A stretch of 64,000 nucleotides of DNA from DASXUX01 sp036504595 (GCA_036504595.1 DASXUX010000030.1:1-64000); one strand, 5' to 3'; shown: positions 1-9,503, numbered from the stretch's first letter. The notes: generated from the sequence alone by a model not told the origin. Program-made: numbers and translations.

Positions 1-130
1 CGTCGCAAAACCGCCTTCTTTGACCGTCATCGAAGCTGCAGCCGCACGCGTCATGACCTCTTTGAGGGCACGAGTCTGCCCGAACGCGGTTTATCGACAC
101 GCAGGCGCAAAAAATCCGGAGTGGTGAGAA

Positions 131-1462
131 ATGCGGGTTAAGATTAGGCTGAGCAAGAAGCTGCGGCGGCGGTATGGGCGCTTACTCGCCGCGCACCTTT
201 CGAAGGCAGATCGTTTGGCGGCGGGGCTGCGGGCCCTGCCCAGTGCGGCAAAGCCCTTTGCTGCGGCGCAAGCAGCGTGGCGATTCTACGATAACGAGGC
301 GGTGAGTTTGCCTGTGCTGGCAGAACCTTTGATCGACGCGGCGCGGTTGGCAGTGCGCCAGGAGTGCCGGGACTACGCGCTCGTCGCACTGGACTGGTCC
401 CTGCTGCACTTCAATCATCACCCCTCGAAGGTAGACCGCGTTGAACTGGCCCACCGGCAGGACGTGGGCTACAAACTGCTCACCGCCCTGGCCATTTCGG
501 ATGTCGATGGCCGGCCGTTGGCGCCCGTCTGTCTTGAACTGGAGGCAGCCGATGGTCTACACACGACGCGCGAAAAAGAGCCGCAGAAAACACTTTCGCC
601 TCTGGACGGACTGACACCGGTGCTCGCGTATGTAAGCGGGCTGAAACTGGGCCGTCCTACGGTCGCGATCATCGATCGCGAGGCCGATTCCATTCAGCAC
701 CTGCGCGCCTGGGCGGCGGACCGGCAGCTTTTTATCGTGCGTGCCAACGATTCGCCGCGCGTGCGCCATGATGGCCGCGTGCAACCACTGCGCGAAGTCG
801 CCCGCCAAGTGCCGCTGGCACGCACCCAAGAGGTGCGGCACAAGGGCGTCCTCGCGACACAATTTGTGGGCGAAACCCACGTCGTGATTGAGCGTCCGGC
901 ACGCACGCATCGGGTGAGAGATGGCCAGAAACAGCATCACAATATTGCCGGGCCGCCACTGGCGCTGCGTCTGATCGTTAGCGAGATTCGGGACGCGCAC
1001 GGCACTGTGCTGGCGCGCTGGCTGTTGCTGAGCAATCTACCGATGGATATACCGGCCGAATCCATCGCCTTGTGGTATTACTGGCGCTGGGACATTGAGT
1101 CCTATCACAAGCTGCTCAAACAGGCCGGCCAGCATCTGGAGAGCTGGCAGCAAGACGACGCGGAGCAGCTTGCGCGACGGCTCGCGGTGGCCGCGATGGC
1201 GATTGTGCTGGTCTGGCGCTTGGCCGGCGATGCGCGCCCCGAAGCTGCAGAGATGCGTCAGATCCTGGTGAGCTTGAGCGGGCGCCAGATCAAACGCGGC
1301 CGCGGGCACCCGGCCTTCACCAAGCCGGCGCTACTGGCAGGTCTGGGAATTCTCCTGCCGATGCTGCACTTGCTCGAACAGTACAGCCCGGAGGAACTCA
1401 AACGCCTCGCCCGCCAAGTCGTCCCCGGAACCTGGCAACTTTCTGGCTGCGAGACCGGGTAG
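131..1462 (+). CDS. IS4-family transposase
   Basis: A 443-residue DDE transposase that would catalyse cut-and-paste movement of an insertion sequence. A Tn5-like N-terminal segment (about residues 40-70, FAAAQAAWRFYDNEAVS) is followed by the first catalytic Asp in ALDWSLLHF (about 88), the second in AIIDREADS (about 182) and the catalytic Glu in the family signature YYWRWDIESYHKLLK (about 322-336). The last fits the IS4 YREK spacing Y-x2-R-x3-E-x6-K exactly. The ATG lies near the left window edge, so the left inverted repeat may be only partly present, and I could not define either terminus or a target-site duplication. The reading frame is intact and all catalytic residues are present, so the enzyme may still be active. 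Confidence 0.9.
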   Translation: MRVKIRLSKKLRRRYGRLLAAHLSKADRLAAGLRALPSAAKPFAAAQAAWRFYDNEAVSLPVLAEPLIDAARLAVRQECRDYALVALDWSLLHFNHHPSKVDRVELAHRQDVGYKLLTALAISDVDGRPLAPVCLELEAADGLHTTREKEPQKTLSPLDGLTPVLAYVSGLKLGRPTVAIIDREADSIQHLRAWAADRQLFIVRANDSPRVRHDGRVQPLREVARQVPLARTQEVRHKGVLATQFVGETHVVIERPARTHRVRDGQKQHHNIAGPPLALRLIVSEIRDAHGTVLARWLLLSNLPMDIPAESIALWYYWRWDIESYHKLLKQAGQHLESWQQDDAEQLARRLAVAAMAIVLVWRLAGDARPEAAEMRQILVSLSGRQIKRGRGHPAFTKPALLAGLGILLPMLHLLEQYSPEELKRLARQVVPGTWQLSGCETG

Positions 1463-1528
1463 TTGTGTAGAAACTAATGGCTTACGCCGTGGGCTACCCG
1501 TGTTGCACCCCTCCGGGGCTGAGCGGTT

Positions 1529-1672
1529 GCGAAATTCGAAAGTCGAAGGAAACACCAAACGACGAAACAGCAAAACAGAAACCGGAGCGTTGCCGCCCCG
1601 GTTCGCTGTTTTCCGTTTTGCTGTTTGTCCTTTTCTTTCGAATTTCGAGCGTCGGATTTCGGATTTTCCGTG
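1529..1672. repeat. Inverted array of 7-8 base units
   Basis: Between the transposase gene and the next gene fragment lies an A-rich tandem series (units such as GAAATTC, GAAAGTC, GACGAAAC, AGCAAAAC). It is followed after a GC-rich loop at about 1584-1600 by its approximate inverse complement (CTGTTTTC, CGTTTTG, CTGTTTG, TTTCGAATTTCG). The two arms could pair into a long imperfect hairpin. Just upstream, at about 1499-1520, is a short CCCCTCCGGGG palindrome typical of dispersed bacterial intergenic repeats. No gene is supported in 1463-1675. Confidence 0.7.
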
Positions 1673-1675
1673 CCG

Positions 1676-2300
1676 TTACGGTTCGGCCAGTGAATGCTTT
1701 GCGGACACCGGCGAGCGCTGCCAGATAATCTTGTCCTTCAGCGCGTCGTACACGGCCTCGATGCGGCGCTCGGTGGCGGGGCTGGGCATGGGCACCCAGA
1801 TGGGAACGGTTGGCCATTCGTTGGGCGGAACCGTTTTCAGAGCTGGGTCCAGCGTCGTGGGCTTGTAGCCGCGCACGGCCATCCGTTCCACCCAGATTCG
1901 GCGATCGAAGGTCGGCGGTGTCGCGGCCGACGGTATAGCCGCCCATTGCGAATCCGCCGGCACGTCCCCGCCGTACGCATCCGGAGTTTCCGGGTTTGCG
2001 CTGCCGCGCGTCTGGCTGATCCCGAGTACATAAATCGCAAAAAATCGCGAGCGGAAGGCAAACTGCGGCGACCAGGAAACGTCTGTAGTGGCAAACGGAA
2101 TTTGATCGGCATTTCTGAGCGAACCGTCGGCGTTCAAGAGCGCCTTGTCGGGCGGGTTCTGACAAGCTCTCAAGGGTCCCCAGACAAAAGTGTCGCACGC
2201 TTTATTAGACCCAGCGAGGATCTTGTTGTTCGCCACGTCGGGCAAAAGGTCAATCACCGCCACTGCCACTTGGGACGGCACACAGGCTTCTGGTTCCGCT
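1676..2300 (-). pseudogene. C-terminal fragment of an unidentified, possibly pilus-related protein
   Basis: The minus strand reads into a protein-like stretch (AVAVIDLLPDVANNKIL, then FAFRSRFFAIYVLG, ending with KDKIIWQRSPVSAKHSLAEP) whose composition and punctuation look like a genuine C-terminus. The phrase S-R-x-F-x-I-Y-V-L-G recalls C-terminal regions of pilus- or secretion-associated proteins in PVC bacteria, but I cannot name the family firmly. The open frame extends to an ATG at 2476, but the part above about 2300 is antisense to the better-supported plus-strand gene and reads like noise. I therefore treat this as a 5'-truncated remnant. The junction at about 2250-2300 looks like a rearrangement breakpoint. 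Confidence 0.45.
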
Positions 2301-3781
2301 GATGCCACTTGGGTCGAACTGAAATGGCGAACATTGAAGGCCGCACCATCGGATTCTAATTCTGCAAGGACGAAGCTTGGTGTCGGCGAGCAAGTTGCGA
2401 TGTGGACTGAGCCTTCGGTGCCGGCTTCGTGGTCCACACCAGTAGGGACGGTTCCTAACGATATAGTCGCGAGCATAACGTTTACGGCCGATGTGCCAGC
2501 CGCCGACGCTACTGTGACTGCGTTGCTCTATCCGGATGACGTCGAGAGCTGCACGCAGCAGTTCAACGTCATATTGCCTACGGGAGAAAGGAATGAGTGG
2601 GCCGGATGGGGAGGCCAGGGAAATGTTGGCCAGTGGCAAGTCCACCTACTTCCGACGGATGTTAGCTTTAGCGGCCAGAGTGTGACCGAAGACTCGTATC
2701 AAACAGGCGTAGATCTCCTTTGGGATCCGGGCCTGCCGCATGCGCCGGGCCATACCGAACCGTTAGTCAAGACAAGCGGCAGTAGCTGGTCCGTCGGAGA
2801 TGACAACGACTTGAACCCAACCGACAACGTTTATTGGAAACCGGATGTAATTCGCTACTACCAGAGCATCGGCCGATCCGGCGGTTTTACCATGTATCAG
2901 TCCATGCAAATCAAGACCAAGAATGGTTTTCAGGAGTATTGTAAGAACGTCCTGCGTGCCGGAATTGATGGCCGAAGAATTTACAGCGAACGTGCTCGCG
3001 ACAGAAGAACGTGTACTTGGCCTGGCAACCAACCGCCTGTTGCATCCAATATCTCAGGAGTCCAAGTTCGCGCCGGCCAGAGCGTTCAGCTCGTGCTGGT
3101 TGCGCAAGACCCCGATGGGGACCCTTTGACCTTCAGTGTCAGTCAACCTACTGGAATAGGCCAAGTCAGCTTGAACGGTTCGACTGCGACATATACGGCG
3201 AACGCTGTGCAAGCGGCAGCGGACGATTCGTTTACGTTTACAGCGAATGACGGAGCAGCAAACTCGAATACTGCGACCGTCACAGTAACGGTTAGCAGGT
3301 TTACCGTTTCTGGGGCTATAACATTCAAGGGCAATCGGCTGGCGAACGTATCCGTGTCGGCAGGGAATGAGAGTACCGTGACGATGCTGCTGGTAGTTAT
3401 GCCATCAGCAATCTGCCTGCGGGAATACCAACTGTCACACCATCGCTGGCCGGGTACAACTTTGAGCCTGCGAATCACTACGTCACCTTTGACGTCGGCG
3501 ATGTTAGCGGCCAGGACTTCACTGCTACGGGTGCGTATGCGATCTCTGGCAAAATCACGTTTCAGGGCGTGGGATTAGCTGGTGTTACGGTAACGACGTC
3601 AGAGGGTTCTGCCGTGACCGGCTCGGATGGGAGTTATTCGATACCAGGGCATGCGCCTAGCACATATAAAGTATCTCCCAGCCTGAGTGGATACTGGTTT
3701 GACCCCTCCAGCCACGACACCACAATCACCAACGGAGACGTTGGCGGACAGGATTTTACGGGGCATGTGAACGCCCCCTGA
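2190..3781 (+). pseudogene. Secreted Ig-like repeat protein, broken by a one-base frameshift
   Basis: An extracellular-type protein in two frames. The first (2190-3383) holds a beta-rich domain beginning with TKLGVGEQVAMWTEP (about residue 65), a second region to about residue 280, and a cadherin/Ig-like domain with DPDGDPLTFSV followed by a carboxypeptidase-regulatory-like repeat starting SGAITFKGNRLANVSV. At about 3381-3384 the frame is lost. Reading resumes in the frame of 3383-3781 as DAAGSYAISNLP, then a second repeat SGKITFQGVGLAGVTV and SDGSYSIPG, ending in QDFTGHVNAP. Restoring one G at 3383 gives T-V-T-D-A-A-G-S-Y, matching the second repeat (AVTGSDGSYSI). The 5' end is uncertain: no signal peptide is visible and recognisable homology begins near 2280, so it may also be 5'-truncated. 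A sequencing error at the GG run cannot be excluded. Confidence 0.6.
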
Positions 3782-3817
3782 TTGTGCCGCGTTCAGGAGA
3801 GTTCAGCGAGATATACT

Positions 3818-5239
3818 ATGATTAACAGAAGCCCATCGCTCGCCCTCCGGGAGGGGCCCCAATGTAACGGGAGAACGCGCTCCCTTGCGATTTGCATTGC
3901 TATGCTGATCCTAATGCATGTTGTTTCAGCGCTTTCCGGCGAGGAGGCGACTGGGGCTTCCCGCCGCCTAGTAACCGTGGGATCGTCCAGATTGCCGCTT
4001 TTGTTGAGACTGCTCTCGCAGCAGATGGGCTGCCTTATCACATGCGAAGAGCCTGACTACCCACTCCTCCCTGTTCCCCGCGCGAAAGAACATGCAGACA
4101 AGTTCGGTACAACGTTCTTCTTTGAGTATGCTGCCGATCAAGCGAGCAAGAAGGATATTGTCGAAAAGCTGCTGAGGCAATACGAACAGCATGATAGCGA
4201 GACACGATACAAAGTGAACGACGCTTTTGGTGACCAGACGTTTTTCAACGTCTTTGCCGTCGAGCGGAAATCACCCGATGGTAGGTGGAGTTCCTGGACA
4301 TCACCTCTCGAGAAACAGATTTCGCTCAGTGATACCAGCAAAACCTATGCAGAAGTTTCGCAAGAGATCGCCTCCCTTGTATTTGGCGATCGCTCCATCG
4401 GTGATCCCGGAATGCAGATCGGAAACAGCTTTCAAGGCAAGATGGTTCTGGCCGTGAAGGACGAACAAGCACGATTGGTACTGACCAAGTTGATCCGGCA
4501 GTTTAATCAAGCAAGCACCGTAAGGAGAATCGCTTGGTTTTTGACAATTTGGAGAAGCAAGCCGTCTATCGTCTATGAATTAGTTGCACCTCCGAGCGAC
4601 AACACGTCACTATACATTGAGGGCGAGCGTCCCACCGCAACGGCGGCTCAGTTTCTCTGTCAATTCATGGGGTTGCCAATCACCTACGAAGAATCTGAAC
4701 ACAAGACCGGGCTAGAGTCACTCGCCGCAGTGCAAAATAAGCACGCGTCATACGGCCAATGTGAATTATCTTTCAACAGGGATGAGCCTGTGGTCGCCAT
4801 ACTCCTCCGCGCGTCGGAAAGCGATCAGCGGCCCGTTCGCTTTGCGGTCACGGCCTCCGGCAAATATCGTCATGTTGTCCCAATAGCCGCACTCGACGCC
4901 CACAACTGCTTCAACGGCAAGACGTCTCCACTTGAGGAGGACGTGTCGTTCTCTGTCGTGGCCAAGACTGGCAAGGAATTGCTTGATGCTTTCTGCCAAG
5001 CAGTCTCGGCTAGCTGCGGAGTTCCGGTGTCGCTTGGGGATGCTCCCTCCGGCTTAGGCGGCGGCGTTGCCTATACGTTCGATGCCAAACATTCACATGC
5101 CCGGGCTTGTCTGTTGTCTATTCTGGATAGATTCAGGCGCAATCTAACTTGGCAATTGCTCTATGATCCTCCTTCGAAGAAGTTTACACTGAACGTCTTC
5201 GAGCGGCCCATGCAGGACAAGAGCGAAGGAAGGAACTGA
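3818..5239 (+). CDS. Exported protein with three STN-like segments
   Basis: I chose the ATG at 3818 (MINRSPSL), which leaves a signal peptide or anchor at about residues 22-43. An upstream TTG at 3782 is in frame. The protein contains three similar segments resembling secretin/TonB short N-terminal (STN) folds: LLRLLSQQMGCLITCEEPDY (about 64), FLCQFMGLPITYEESEH (about 290) and DAFCQAVSASCGVPVSLG (about 405). Segments such as KDIVEKLLRQYEQ and ARACLLSILDRFRRNLTWQLLYD recall uncharacterised exported proteins of Acidobacteria and PVC bacteria. No catalytic motif is evident. The stop is immediately followed by the next gene (zero spacing), so it is the first gene of a three-gene operon. Its substrate or partner is unknown. 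The STN call is by eye and tentative. Confidence 0.75.
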   Translation: MINRSPSLALREGPQCNGRTRSLAICIAMLILMHVVSALSGEEATGASRRLVTVGSSRLPLLLRLLSQQMGCLITCEEPDYPLLPVPRAKEHADKFGTTFFFEYAADQASKKDIVEKLLRQYEQHDSETRYKVNDAFGDQTFFNVFAVERKSPDGRWSSWTSPLEKQISLSDTSKTYAEVSQEIASLVFGDRSIGDPGMQIGNSFQGKMVLAVKDEQARLVLTKLIRQFNQASTVRRIAWFLTIWRSKPSIVYELVAPPSDNTSLYIEGERPTATAAQFLCQFMGLPITYEESEHKTGLESLAAVQNKHASYGQCELSFNRDEPVVAILLRASESDQRPVRFAVTASGKYRHVVPIAALDAHNCFNGKTSPLEEDVSFSVVAKTGKELLDAFCQAVSASCGVPVSLGDAPSGLGGGVAYTFDAKHSHARACLLSILDRFRRNLTWQLLYDPPSKKFTLNVFERPMQDKSEGRN

Positions 5240-6139
5240 TTGAGCAGACGCATAGTACTTCTTTGCGTACTACTTCTTGCTGCCGTGATGGCGTGTATGC
5301 TGTTCTTTCTGCGGCCGCAGCAACGAAATGAGCCGCCTCAGTCCGCTTCGGGCGGTCGCTTAGCTCCAACGGCAAGTCATCCCGATGAGCCGCGGCACGC
5401 ACCTCATGACCCGGCTCTTGGGCTGTTAGTGGACCGCAATTCAGCACTCCGAGATCGGGTGAATCCCGACGTGAACTCTGGTGTCCCGAAGGTCGAGCAC
5501 CCAGAAGATTACCTACTCCTCGTATCGGTGCTTAACGACGCAAGTGACGACGACACCGCACGCAACGAAGTTGCCAACCTGCTGCAGCGCTCAAAATATC
5601 CCAGACTAGCTGATGCACTCTGTAAGGTCCTCGACAATCCCGCCGAGAAACCGCGGTTCCGTTCCTTTGTCGCACAGCACTTGGGCCTACTGGCCGCAGG
5701 AGAGGACGCGGTCCAGCGCGAGGAGGCCAAAGCCAAGCTCCACGAGTGCCTTTCCGACCGGCACGTCGAGGTCCGCCGCGAGGCGCTGCTGGCCCTGGTC
5801 CGCGTGAAAGACCCGCAAGCAGCGAAGCTGGCTGTCGAGCTCTTAAATTCGGCGGCTTTGGAGGCCGGCGCGACCCGCGACCTAGCCATCCGGTGCGTCC
5901 ACGATCTTGACCTGCGCGATCAGATTCCGGCGGTACGCAAATACGTCCGCCACCCGGACAACGTCATTCGCATCGCCGCGATCGTCGCGCTTTCTCAATG
6001 GGGTGACGAGGAAAGCCGCCCGGCGTTCGAGGAGGCCGCGCAATCTAAGACAGTGCGTCTTCAGCGTGCCGGAAAAGCCGCGATGGAGCGGCTAGACGCG
6101 CAAAAAGTGCCTGTGGAGCAACCGGCTCCGAAAGAGTGA
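5240..6139 (+). CDS. Membrane-anchored HEAT-repeat protein
   Basis: It starts with TTG directly after the previous stop, with AAGGAAGGAAC as ribosome-binding site inside the upstream gene. It has an N-terminal membrane anchor (IVLLCVLLLAAVMACMLFFL, about 5-24), a Pro/His-rich linker to about 60, then alpha-helical HEAT/PBS-like repeats from about 85 to 285. These include AKLHECLSDRHVEVRREALL, LVRVKDPQAAKLAVELL and IRIAAIVALSQWGDEESRP. HEAT solenoids are protein-protein interaction scaffolds, and this one would sit outside the inner membrane. It overlaps the next gene by four bases (GTGA), so translation of the trio is probably coupled. No enzymatic residues are visible. Confidence 0.8.
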   Translation: MSRRIVLLCVLLLAAVMACMLFFLRPQQRNEPPQSASGGRLAPTASHPDEPRHAPHDPALGLLVDRNSALRDRVNPDVNSGVPKVEHPEDYLLLVSVLNDASDDDTARNEVANLLQRSKYPRLADALCKVLDNPAEKPRFRSFVAQHLGLLAAGEDAVQREEAKAKLHECLSDRHVEVRREALLALVRVKDPQAAKLAVELLNSAALEAGATRDLAIRCVHDLDLRDQIPAVRKYVRHPDNVIRIAAIVALSQWGDEESRPAFEEAAQSKTVRLQRAGKAAMERLDAQKVPVEQPAPKE

Positions 6140-7167
6140 CTGTGGATATGCGCCGACGCTGGTACATCTTCGTCGTGCTCGGCCTCCTGGTAATCATCGC
6201 CTGCCTGATCGCATTCAGAAACAGAACCACGACAGTACCTATCTCACCACCAATAGTCGGACCGGCTGACGCTCGCAAGATGCCGACAGTCGTCCCGCCA
6301 GCAGAGTTGCCCCAGCCTGTAGAACCTCCGCTTGTCGAAATAGAGGATCCGAACTCGGCACGGCTCGTTTGGGAATGCAAGACCGGCGGCGGTCCTGATT
6401 TCTTCTCGGAGATTCTGCCGGCCGGTGAGATGCTCGTCGGAATCCGCGATGGCGCCATTTGCTGCCTCGAATCCCGGACAGGCAAGCTCGTCTGGAAGTA
6501 CCCCGAGAATGGCGAGGGTTGGCGGACATTTGGCACATCGCTGCCCACGCCGCAGTTGATCGGCATCATCGGCGACGAGGTGGTCGCGCCGCTCCCATAT
6601 GTGCTGCAGGATGACGGTGCCGGCTGCATCGCGTTCTCGTTGAAGGACGGGAAGATCACGCGCCGTCACACGGTCGGAAAAGGATACATGTATGACCCCG
6701 TGCCCGGCATCAGCAACCGCGCAGCGTCTACACTGTATGAGACCGCCACTCCGCCGCGCAAAATGACGGTGAAGGTTGTCGATCTCCAGCGCTGGCGCGA
6801 TGTGGCAAGTTTCACACTGCCGGGGCTGGCGAGCAAAATGCGCGTTGAGCCCGTCAAGATCCGGGAGCAGGCGGCGCTACTCTTGCGGCTGCTGCAACCC
6901 ACCGGCACTGAGTCCGCAGGCGAGAATCGGCAGGTCTTCTCTGGGGATCACGCCGCGCTGCTCGCGGACCTGAGGAAACGGTTGGCCAGCACTGACGCAA
7001 TTCTGCGTGCCGGTGCACTGAAGGCGCTAGCGCAGGCGCCAGACTCGGTGATCGCCAGCTTGTCGGCGGAATTGAAGGCTCTGCCGACAGAACAGGAGCG
7101 CGCGACCGGCGCGAAACTCCTGGAGGAAGCACGAAAACGGCAGGAACTGATCGAGGACGCGAAGTAG
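6136..7167 (+). CDS. Membrane-anchored PQQ-propeller-like and HEAT-like protein
   Basis: It starts at GTG 6136, overlapping the previous stop as GTGA. A second in-frame GTG at 6142 and an ATG at 6148 are alternatives. A transmembrane anchor (WYIFVVLGLLVIIACLIAF, about residues 9-27) precedes a Pro-rich linker and a beta-propeller-like region with PQQ-type blades (ARLVWECKTGGG, AICCLESRTGKLVWKYP, CIAFSLKDGKITRRHTVG). The final 90 residues are helical and HEAT-like (LRKRLASTDAILRAGALKAL). The propeller is short, with perhaps three or four recognisable blades, so it may be partial or pair with another protein. With the two upstream genes it forms a set of three exported, probably interacting proteins of unknown role. 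Confidence 0.75.
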   Translation: MTVDMRRRWYIFVVLGLLVIIACLIAFRNRTTTVPISPPIVGPADARKMPTVVPPAELPQPVEPPLVEIEDPNSARLVWECKTGGGPDFFSEILPAGEMLVGIRDGAICCLESRTGKLVWKYPENGEGWRTFGTSLPTPQLIGIIGDEVVAPLPYVLQDDGAGCIAFSLKDGKITRRHTVGKGYMYDPVPGISNRAASTLYETATPPRKMTVKVVDLQRWRDVASFTLPGLASKMRVEPVKIREQAALLLRLLQPTGTESAGENRQVFSGDHAALLADLRKRLASTDAILRAGALKALAQAPDSVIASLSAELKALPTEQERATGAKLLEEARKRQELIEDAK

Positions 7168-7637
7168 TTCTGTCGTCGTACCCCGGCGGTCGGTCCACGA
7201 AGACAGGCACGCATATCAATGGACCCAGATGACTCCCTGGAAAGATCTCTTTTCAGTGGAAATAATGTGGAATGATATCAAGGGCTTGACGTCTACGGTA
7301 AGCCAGCCGGATCTCATGACCACGATTACTGCCACCTGGGATGCCAGGTTCGAGGCTGACGTTACGACGAAGAATAACACCAGTATCAGAAGGCGTGCGA
7401 CCTGGATGAGTCCGATGGCGCTGTGAATTCCTAATCCATGGGAACATCGCGCCGCGAAGGACTTCACGGTCATCGGCGACGCATCGCCACAACTCGTTCA
7501 GAAAAGTCAGGAAACTTCCTGAAGCGCTTACACACGGTGCATCGGTCTGTTTCAGCAGATAAATCCACGGGGTTGGCCTGATCAGACCCGTTGTGTTCGC
7601 GCATTCGAAGTGTAAGGGATTAAGGACAACTGAGGGA
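7168..7637. other. Gene-free stretch with a 26-bp repeat copy
   Basis: I see no credible gene here. A 26-bp segment at 7338-7363 recurs at 8346-8371 in the same orientation with three mismatches, so the truncated lyase-like gene lies between the two copies. The region lies downstream of that gene and may be the debris of its missing 3' part, although no lyase-like protein sequence can be read in any frame. Confidence 0.5.
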
Positions 7638-8315
7638 TCATGAGAATGCGCATACATCAGTGCGGGCAAATCGTTTGTAATATTCATTGAACGCCACGGC
7701 CATCTGTGCGGGCGTCGTGCCATCGGCGTAGCGGCGATTCTTATACTCGGAGTGCTGCGCGAAAATCTGCGCCGCGCCCCAGAAACTGGACCAAGCCTGC
7801 GCGTGATGGTTTTCGCTCCCCCAGCGCCACCCGTCGCGTTCCTGCAGTGTCATCTCCAGCCGGCAGTTTGGCTCCGCCCATTGCCAGAGCATATCGAGCA
7901 ACGCCGCCTCGGCCGCCGTGCTCATCCGGCCAGGAAAGTGTTTGCTAGCGTGGCCGAAGAGAAAATAAATCCGCTCCAGGATGTAGGCGTTCCAGTGAAA
8001 ATCACCTTTCTTCAGCGATTCGGAATATTCCTTCTCGCGCTCGGTGAGGATCGCTTGGTCGGACTCGGCCGTACGTTCGTTGAGCCAATAAGCCGCGAGC
8101 GCGAAGTCCTGATAACGGCTGCAACCGTCCGGCGGATACGGCTTGGACAGTTGCAGGCGCATCACGGCATCGCGCCGCGCGTCCGTGCCAGAGATGACCG
8201 ACTTGGCGTCGGGCGGCGGCGGTTCTTTATTCTCCGCACTGGCATGCAGTGCGCCGGGGACTGACAAAAGCGCGAACGTCAGAAGAGCAGACATTCGGCT
8301 GGTGCGCGTGTTCAT
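7638..8315 (-). pseudogene. Truncated secreted polysaccharide lyase/heparinase-like protein
   Basis: A 225-residue exported protein: signal peptide ALLTFALLSVPGALHASA (about residues 10-27), then a helical region ending with the conspicuous motif GWRWGSENHHAQAWSSFWGA (about 166-185). W-G-S-E-N-H-H is typical of the N-terminal (alpha/alpha) toroid of large heparinase/alginate-lyase-like or related proteins, which usually run to 600 residues or more. The frame stops soon after FNEYYKRFARTDV, where those proteins continue into a conserved region. I therefore read it as C-terminally truncated and probably inactive. It is the most distal gene of the minus-strand carbohydrate block. Confidence 0.6.
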
Positions 8316-8444
8316 TTGTCTCTCCGGTTACGTTTCTTTGCAGCCGGGGTGCCAGGTTCGAGGCCGTCGTTGTCGCCGATAAACGCGGCACGGCGACAGC
8401 CGGGGACGTATCTGGTTATGAAGGGCAGCGCCGTCTTCAAGCGG

Positions 8445-9503
8445 CTAAGGACTTCTCAACAGTTTGATCATTGCCTCGCCCATGCCAAACCCTATCTCGA
8501 AATGGGTATAGCCGTTGTGGTTCCAGTGGTAGCCGAAGTTCGAGGGCGAGACGCTCTCGTCGCGCCACATGGGCCGGGTGTCAACAACCGCCACGCTGCC
8601 CTTGAATTGGGGATATTTCTCCGCGTTCTCCATCGCGTTCTGCGCCTTGAGCACGTCCAGCCTGGTGCCCTTGAGTTTGTCGCCAAAGAAACCGCTGTTA
8701 GCGATCACCAACGCCAGGTTGGGATTGAATTCCTTGCGGACATCCTGAATAAAGTCGGCGATATTGGCTTCATACTCGTTTGCCATATTCTGGTCACCGC
8801 CGTCCTGCCAGCCTTGATGCCAGCCGAAGCCGACGACCTGATAACTACGTCCGGCGAATTCGGGAAACTCCTTGTCGAGACTCGCCAGAACTTCTTTGAC
8901 CGTTTTAACCATGTGGGCGTATTGTGGTCCGACCTCGCCGCCGCGCTTGGTGACCGCACCGGGCGGACGCCAGTTCTTGGCCAGACTCGTCCCGCCGGTC
9001 GATACCTTGATGATGAGCACGTCTTCCGCGAGCGCATTTCCCACTGCATGACCGAAGCCGAATTCCGGTCCGATCCATGTTGAGGCGCCTGGCGCGGCGA
9101 AACCGACTGTCAGACCGCCCTTCTTGGTCTTCTCGTCGCAGTATGCATGGATCATCACATCTTTTCGCACGAGCCAATTCCCATCGATATCCACCAGCGG
9201 AGTCGTGCCCTTGGGACCAAACTTGGTCGGGTTTTCTTTGACCATCGCACGCATGCTGCCTAGGCCGCCGGGAATATACTCCGGGTTCTCTTTTCCTTTC
9301 GGCCCCTTAGGATCGTAGTTTGGATTGCGACCCTCTTCCGCCTTGCCGTGGCCGACCATGTTCGATTGGCCGGCGAGAATGAAGACCTTGACCGCTTTCG
9401 GCGCGGGCTCGGCGCTGAGCGCGGTCTGCACAGAAAGCAACAGCGCAGTGACGCCAAGAAGCGCCGCTAAGTGGGCATTGGTGATCGGGTTTGGTTGCCT
9501 CAT
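8445..9503 (-). CDS. Secreted SGNH esterase, sialate O-acetylesterase-like
   Basis: Predicted to remove acetyl esters from sugars outside the cytoplasm. I chose the ATG at 9503 (MRQPNPITNAHLA), which has a GAGG box about 9 bases upstream and gives a classic signal peptide (AALLGVTALLLSVQTALSA, about 11-29). A longer frame back to 9650 is open but starts in non-protein-like sequence. SGNH motifs: block I with the nucleophile Ser in VFILAGQSNMVGHG (about residue 41), the oxyanion Gly in SVSTGGTSLAKNW-type sequence (about 180), FGWHQGWQDG (about 225) and the C-terminal catalytic His in WNHNGYTHFEIG (about 335). Length and motifs fit the SASA (DUF303) family found in polysaccharide utilisation clusters. 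Confidence 0.85.
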   Translation of the reverse strand: MRQPNPITNAHLAALLGVTALLLSVQTALSAEPAPKAVKVFILAGQSNMVGHGKAEEGRNPNYDPKGPKGKENPEYIPGGLGSMRAMVKENPTKFGPKGTTPLVDIDGNWLVRKDVMIHAYCDEKTKKGGLTVGFAAPGASTWIGPEFGFGHAVGNALAEDVLIIKVSTGGTSLAKNWRPPGAVTKRGGEVGPQYAHMVKTVKEVLASLDKEFPEFAGRSYQVVGFGWHQGWQDGGDQNMANEYEANIADFIQDVRKEFNPNLALVIANSGFFGDKLKGTRLDVLKAQNAMENAEKYPQFKGSVAVVDTRPMWRDESVSPSNFGYHWNHNGYTHFEIGFGMGEAMIKLLRSP

